Assembly (NCBI GenBank): GCA_050252075.1
Contig: JBFWLP010000032.1
Span: 1 to 31,715 of the forward strand
Source: JAAYGT01 sp050252075
GTDB lineage: Bacteria > Pseudomonadota > Gammaproteobacteria > Burkholderiales > Burkholderiaceae_B
Length of the DNA stretch: 31,715 bases
Reading direction: 5' to 3'
Shown here: in pieces, positions 28,251 through 31,715 of the stretch
Position numbering within the stretch: the stretch's first letter is position 1
How the letters are laid out: each line of letters begins with the position of its first letter
Notes under the pieces: generated by a model
The model's database searches: none
What the model was told of the DNA's origin: nothing
Seen by the model: the letters and a program-made list of their open reading frames with translations, nothing else
Translations under genes and position numbers: made by a program

Positions 28251-29621
28251 TTACTTCACGGTGCCGGGCAACTGGGCAAAGCAGGCAATGACATCCTGAA
28301 TCGAATGCTTTTCGGGGGCGTCGACAAAGGCTTCCAGTCTCTGATAAAGCGCTTGCGGCAACCCGGATTCACTGCCGACGCGCTGGATCAGTTCGGATAC
28401 TCCCGCCCGATCATAGGAGTAGTCGTCGAACGTCATGATCTGCTCATGAGTCAAAGGTTCACGGCCATCGATGTCAATGTGAATGACGCAGCACAGCTTG
28501 TTGACGCCTTCATCAGGCACCAGGTCGATGCGTTCCATCAACCGGGTGACATTGTTATCGTCGTACGAGGTCATGCGATGCATGTCGGGTGCGCCATATA
28601 GCAGGGTGTTGGCGATGCAGAACGGAATGCTCATCAGCGTGCCCGAAATGGTGCTGAATGGGCCGCGGGCGTCCATGCCGGCATAGCCGGTTTCGTAGGG
28701 GTTCATGTGTACCTGCACCCGCCGGATGGAGTCGGGCGAAATGTTCTGCTCCTGCAGTGTGTTGCGCAGCTGAAGGCCGGCCGTGACAGGGGTTTGATTG
28801 AAGGCGCACACCGGAAAGGGTTTGAATGTAACGCGCAGCACGGCCCAGTCGTTGCCCAGCCGGCCGGCCAGTGCCGGTGCGTCGCACGAGGTGCGCGCAA
28901 ACGCTTTGACAAAACCGGCACTTCCTTCGAAGGCGTGCGGTGCCGATACCGATCCGGCGCGGGCAAGTTGGGCGGCGGTATAACCGGTTTGTGCCACAAC
29001 CCCCACCTGGTAGCGCCACTCATCGGTGCCGTCGGCGAAAGACTGCAGCAAGCCGCCCGAGAATGAGGCGGCATTGGACAGTGCGGCTTCAATCTGTTCA
29101 ACCGGCAGGTTCATCAGCCGGGCCGAGGCGGCGGCGGCCGCGATGGTGCCGTATACCGTCGATGATCGCAGGCCTGCCGGCGTGGTGTAACCGGAGTAGG
29201 CCTGTTCAAGCAGGCCGCCGATTTCGTAGCCGGCCACCAGGGCGGGCAGAAGCCGGTCGAGCGGGTAGTTATCGGCCTCGCACATGGCCGTGAGCAGCGG
29301 GATCATGATCGCGCCCAGGTGCGCGGCGCCGCAGGTGTCTTCCTGGGCGCGCCCGTGGAACAACGCGCCATTGGCAATGGCGGCTCCCGCAACCGATGTG
29401 CGCCGGCCGTCGCCCAGCAGGGTGGCGCCGCCCGCAGACCATTCGCCGTTCATGGCCAATGCCGCTTCCCTTGCCACGGGGGCATAGGGCGTGTTGTGGC
29501 AGCCCAGACCGATGCCGTACCCGTTGAGCAGGCACGCCTTGGCCTTTTCAAGCACATGCGGGGGAATCGAGGTGGTGGTTAACCCGTGAACAAACTCGGC
29601 CATTGACCTGCTCAAACCCAT
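28251..29621 (-). CDS. MmgE/PrpD-family protein (2-methylcitrate dehydratase-like)
   Basis: A 456-aa protein with the family layout: the N-terminal helical part (MAEFVHGLTTTSIPPHVLEKAKACLLNGYGIGLG), GGATLLGDGRRTSVAGAAIANGALFHGRAQEDTC, ALVAGYEIGGLLEQAYSG, RSSTVYGTIAAAAASARLMNLPVEQIEAALSNAAS and FKPFPVCAFNQTPVTAGLQL. AAGGAGA lies 6 bases before the ATG at 29621. Family members dehydrate or isomerise hydroxy-carboxylates such as 2-methylcitrate or cis-aconitate. No prpB or prpC is present, so the substrate is not propionate-derived by context. It is divergent from the ADH gene. Confidence 0.92.
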   Translation of the reverse strand: MGLSRSMAEFVHGLTTTSIPPHVLEKAKACLLNGYGIGLGCHNTPYAPVAREAALAMNGEWSAGGATLLGDGRRTSVAGAAIANGALFHGRAQEDTCGAAHLGAIMIPLLTAMCEADNYPLDRLLPALVAGYEIGGLLEQAYSGYTTPAGLRSSTVYGTIAAAAASARLMNLPVEQIEAALSNAASFSGGLLQSFADGTDEWRYQVGVVAQTGYTAAQLARAGSVSAPHAFEGSAGFVKAFARTSCDAPALAGRLGNDWAVLRVTFKPFPVCAFNQTPVTAGLQLRNTLQEQNISPDSIRRVQVHMNPYETGYAGMDARGPFSTISGTLMSIPFCIANTLLYGAPDMHRMTSYDDNNVTRLMERIDLVPDEGVNKLCCVIHIDIDGREPLTHEQIMTFDDYSYDRAGVSELIQRVGSESGLPQALYQRLEAFVDAPEKHSIQDVIACFAQLPGTVK

Positions 29622-29713
29622 TGTTGTCTCCTTGTATCAGGGCGTTCCTTCGCAGTTTTCCCTGGGTAGAAAACTGATTTTTAAGGGAAAAAACGGAGGG
29701 ATTTTTAAATTAC

Positions 29714-29732
29714 GAATGATGAAGCATGATTC
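29714..29732. promoter_or_regulatory. Imperfect palindrome in the MmgE/PrpD - ADH divergent region
   Basis: GAATGATGAAGCATGATTC has outer arms that match as an inverted repeat at 7 of 8 positions (GAATGATG versus GAATCATG on the other strand). It lies between the two divergent genes, just upstream of a possible -10 (TATGCT, 29738-29743). It could be an operator for the TetR protein. The arms are short and the evidence is weak. Confidence 0.3.
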
Positions 29733-29832
29733 ATTTTTATGCTAGAGTGATAAAAAGAAAGTGTCAATCACAATCAGCGCCGTCCCGGCCCATGCGGGCG
29801 GCGCACTTGAAAAATTCAACAGGAGACTCGCC

Positions 29833-31002
29833 ATGGTTACCCAAGGTCGCTACGATTTTCTCGATCAGGACAGCATTATTTTCGGCACGCCGGCAGCCCA
29901 GGCGGTCGTCGATGTAGTGGAAAAGTCGGGCGCACAGCGCGTGTTTTTGCTCACCAGCAAAACGCTCAGCCGCAAAACGGATGAAATCGATCGTATCCGT
30001 CAGGCATTGGGTAGCCGGTATGCGGGCATTTTCGACGAATGTGTGGCCCATGTGCCCCGTGAAAGCGTGCTGCGTGCGGCGCAAGCCGTTCGTCAGGCCA
30101 ATCCCGACCTGATCGTCACGGTGGGGGGCGGCACCCCGATCGATACGGCCAAAGTGCTGCAGATCTGCCTGGCCCAGAACGTGAAAACCGAACAGGAGCT
30201 GGGCGAGTACCGTATCCGTGTGCTCGAAGACGGCACGCGGCATATTCCCAAGATCGCGCCTTCGCCCGTGCGTCAAATTGTGGTCCCCACCACGCTGTCC
30301 GGCGCCGAGTTCAGTTGTCTGGGCGGGTGCTCCGACATGGAGCGTCAGGTGAAAGACATTTACACCAGTCCCGATATCGGTGCCAAGGCGGTCATTCTGG
30401 ATCCGGCCGTCACGGTTCACACCCCCGAATGGCTATGGCTTTCGACAGGCGTGCGTGCGGTGGATCATGCCGTGGAAACCGTCTGCTCGCGCAAGCCCCA
30501 GCCGTTTACCGACGCTACCTGCCTGCATGGCCTGAAAATGCTCGACGCCTCGTTGCGTGCCACCAAGGCCGATCCGTCGAACCTGCAGGCCCGGCTGGAC
30601 AGCCAGGTCGGCGTGTGGCTGGCCTCCACCGGCCTGGGGCGTATCGAGTGGGGCGCCAGCCATGGCATCGGGCATCAGCTGGGTGCTGTGGCCGATGTGC
30701 CGCATGGCCATACGTCGTGCGTCATGCTTCACAACGTCATGCGTTACAACCGCAGCGTCAATGCCGACCGTCAGGCGCTGATCAGCGAAGCACTGGGGCG
30801 CCCCAACGACGATGCGGCCGATCTCATCGAATCGCTGGTGCGCGACCTGGGTATGCCCACCCGATTGTCCGATGTGGGTGTCACGCCCGAGCATTTCGAT
30901 GCCATCGCGCGCGGCGGCATGGAAAACATGATGGTTCGCACGAATCCGCGGCCGATACGCGGTCCGGAAGACATCAAGGAAATACTCCAGGCAGCGCTGT
31001 AA
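29833..31002 (+). CDS. Iron-containing alcohol dehydrogenase family, maleylacetate reductase-like
   Basis: A 389-aa protein with start ATG 29833 and AGGAG 8 bases upstream. The NAD(P)-binding loop is VTVGGGTPIDTAK (96-107), followed by VPTTLSGAEFS. In metal ADHs of this family the first two ligands lie in D-x-x-x-H; here that segment is RAVDHAVE, so Arg208 takes the Asp position. The histidines His212, His277, His281 and His291 (GASHGIGHQLGAVADVPHGH) are kept. Loss of the Asp ligand is typical of the maleylacetate reductase branch. It would reduce a 2-ene-4-oxo acid or a related keto acid. Its promoter region is shared with the divergent MmgE/PrpD gene. The true substrate is unknown. Confidence 0.88.
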   Translation: MVTQGRYDFLDQDSIIFGTPAAQAVVDVVEKSGAQRVFLLTSKTLSRKTDEIDRIRQALGSRYAGIFDECVAHVPRESVLRAAQAVRQANPDLIVTVGGGTPIDTAKVLQICLAQNVKTEQELGEYRIRVLEDGTRHIPKIAPSPVRQIVVPTTLSGAEFSCLGGCSDMERQVKDIYTSPDIGAKAVILDPAVTVHTPEWLWLSTGVRAVDHAVETVCSRKPQPFTDATCLHGLKMLDASLRATKADPSNLQARLDSQVGVWLASTGLGRIEWGASHGIGHQLGAVADVPHGHTSCVMLHNVMRYNRSVNADRQALISEALGRPNDDAADLIESLVRDLGMPTRLSDVGVTPEHFDAIARGGMENMMVRTNPRPIRGPEDIKEILQAAL

Positions 31003-31017
31003 CTCACGCAAAAGCAG

Positions 31018-31047
31018 TTGACAGTCATCTACATTTCTACTTAGTAT
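31018..31047 (+). promoter_or_regulatory. Sigma-70-type promoter before the E1 alpha gene
   Basis: A perfect -35 TTGACA (31018-31023) is followed after 18 bases by TAGTAT (31042-31047), in an AT-rich gap of 108 bases. The GTG start at 31111 is 64 bases downstream. The ADH and E1 alpha genes may therefore be transcribed separately. Confidence 0.6.
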
Positions 31048-31110
31048 TCATTTTACTAACCCGTCGGTTAATTAACTTAAAAGTAGATTCAGGACGCGAA
31101 GGAGCATCCC

Positions 31111-31715
31111 GTGGCAAAACAGCCCAGGAAAAGGGCAAGCACAGCGCTTGCCCATTCAGCAGCAGACTTGCTGGCCATCTACCGTCGTATGGCAACTATC
31201 CGGTTGGTCGAGCTTCGGCTCGGGCGGCTGTTCGCCGATGGCGAGGTGCCCGGTTTCATTCACTTGAGCATCGGCCAGGAAGCGGTAGCCGCCGCCATGG
31301 GGGGGCTGCTCAACAGCACTGACACCGTGGCGTCCACGCACCGCGGGCACGGGCATGCACTGGCCAAAGGTATTGCGCTGGATGATTTCTTCTACGAGCT
31401 CATGGCGCGAGAAGAAGGCATTTGCAAAGGGCGGGGCGGTTCCATGCACGTCGCCAACCTGTCGATCGGCATGCTGGGCGCCAATGCCATCGTGGGGGCC
31501 AGTGTGCCCATCGCGCTGGGCAGTGCGATCGCCCATCAGAACCGCAAGACCGATGCTGTGGCGGTGGCATTTTTCGGCGACGGTGCCATGGCCGAAGGGG
31601 CACTGCACGAGTCCTTGAATATGGCGTCGCTGTGGAAGCTGCCCCTGCTGTTTGTCTGCGAAAACAATGGCTGGGCCGAGTTCTCGCCCACCCACAAGCA
31701 GTTTGTCGCCAAGCT
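31111..31715 (+). CDS. Thiamine-dependent 2-oxoacid dehydrogenase E1 alpha subunit (3' end outside window)
   Basis: Start GTG 31111 with AAGGAG 6 bases upstream; 201 codons are visible and the frame is open at the window edge. LLAIYRRMATIRLVELRLGRLFADGEVPGFIHLSIGQEAVAA (20-61) is the E1 alpha start, THRGHGHALAKG (76-87) follows, and the thiamine diphosphate motif begins GDG at 156-158 and ends ENN at 184-186. CKGRGGSMHV (105-114) and the visible sequence fit the E1 alpha of acetoin or pyruvate-type dehydrogenases (AcoA, PdhA-like). The beta subunit and E2 are expected to its right. The neighbouring ADH does not settle the substrate. Confidence 0.92.
   Translation, partial: MAKQPRKRASTALAHSAADLLAIYRRMATIRLVELRLGRLFADGEVPGFIHLSIGQEAVAAAMGGLLNSTDTVASTHRGHGHALAKGIALDDFFYELMAREEGICKGRGGSMHVANLSIGMLGANAIVGASVPIALGSAIAHQNRKTDAVAVAFFGDGAMAEGALHESLNMASLWKLPLLFVCENNGWAEFSPTHKQFVAK

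Overview
The window looks like chromosomal DNA of a beta-proteobacterium of the order Burkholderiales, most likely the family Alcaligenaceae (Bordetella, Achromobacter, Pusillimonas relatives). The reasons are the high GC content, two tripartite-tricarboxylate (Bug/TctC) binding proteins without transporters, many small acyl-CoA catabolic operons with local regulators, and ATGA or TAATG gene junctions. I saw no rRNA, tRNA, CRISPR array, transposase or phage gene. Family names rest on motifs and remembered family features, not on searches.

Layout. 1-673 (-): 5' part of a repeat-rich, probably surface or secreted protein, interrupted by an in-frame TAA. 1127-6234: a housekeeping-like stretch with a beta-solenoid protein and GNAT pair, an alpha/beta hydrolase, a DUF2799-like lipoprotein, a DUF3750-like protein, a 60-aa lipoprotein and an unknown membrane protein. 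6289-6516 (-): a probable hexameric tyrosine-coordinated haem protein. 6778-11451: an ABC-type binding protein, an AraC regulator and a PEP-hydrolase-like / SRPBCC / UPF0261 operon. The outer two genes of that operon are the separated halves of the plant Tm-1 protein architecture. 11517-17494: a block with visibly lower GC, holding an XRE-cupin regulator, CoA-transferase A and B, an acyl-CoA dehydrogenase and a Bug protein on the minus strand, and a divergent MOSC protein plus ferredoxin-type reductase. A matched pair of palindromic operators lies between the two arms. 17577-19703 (-): a GH18 chitinase-like protein with a homologous domain at each end and a 17-copy PVD repeat.

19759-27474: an IclR regulator and an ADP-forming acyl-CoA ligase on the minus strand, divergent from an operon of acyl-CoA dehydrogenase, thiolase-fold protein, DUF35 protein, two hot-dog (MaoC-like) proteins and a Bug binding protein. 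The thiolase-fold protein lacks the usual nucleophilic cysteine and has a tyrosine pair like that of the steroid aldolase Ltp2. I therefore read the operon as an activation, dehydrogenation, hydration and retro-aldol pathway for an unknown, perhaps branched, carboxylate. 27529-31715: a TetR regulator, an MmgE/PrpD protein, a maleylacetate-reductase-like iron-ADH family protein and the start of a 2-oxoacid dehydrogenase E1 alpha subunit.

A palindromic repeat (unit TTTGGGGTCAGAGTAAA, two or three units per copy) occurs four times, at 6219, 11448, 17491 and 19776. Three copies lie between convergent genes and the fourth lies inside the 3' end of the IclR gene. The copies bound the 11.5-17.5 kb block and the chitinase gene.
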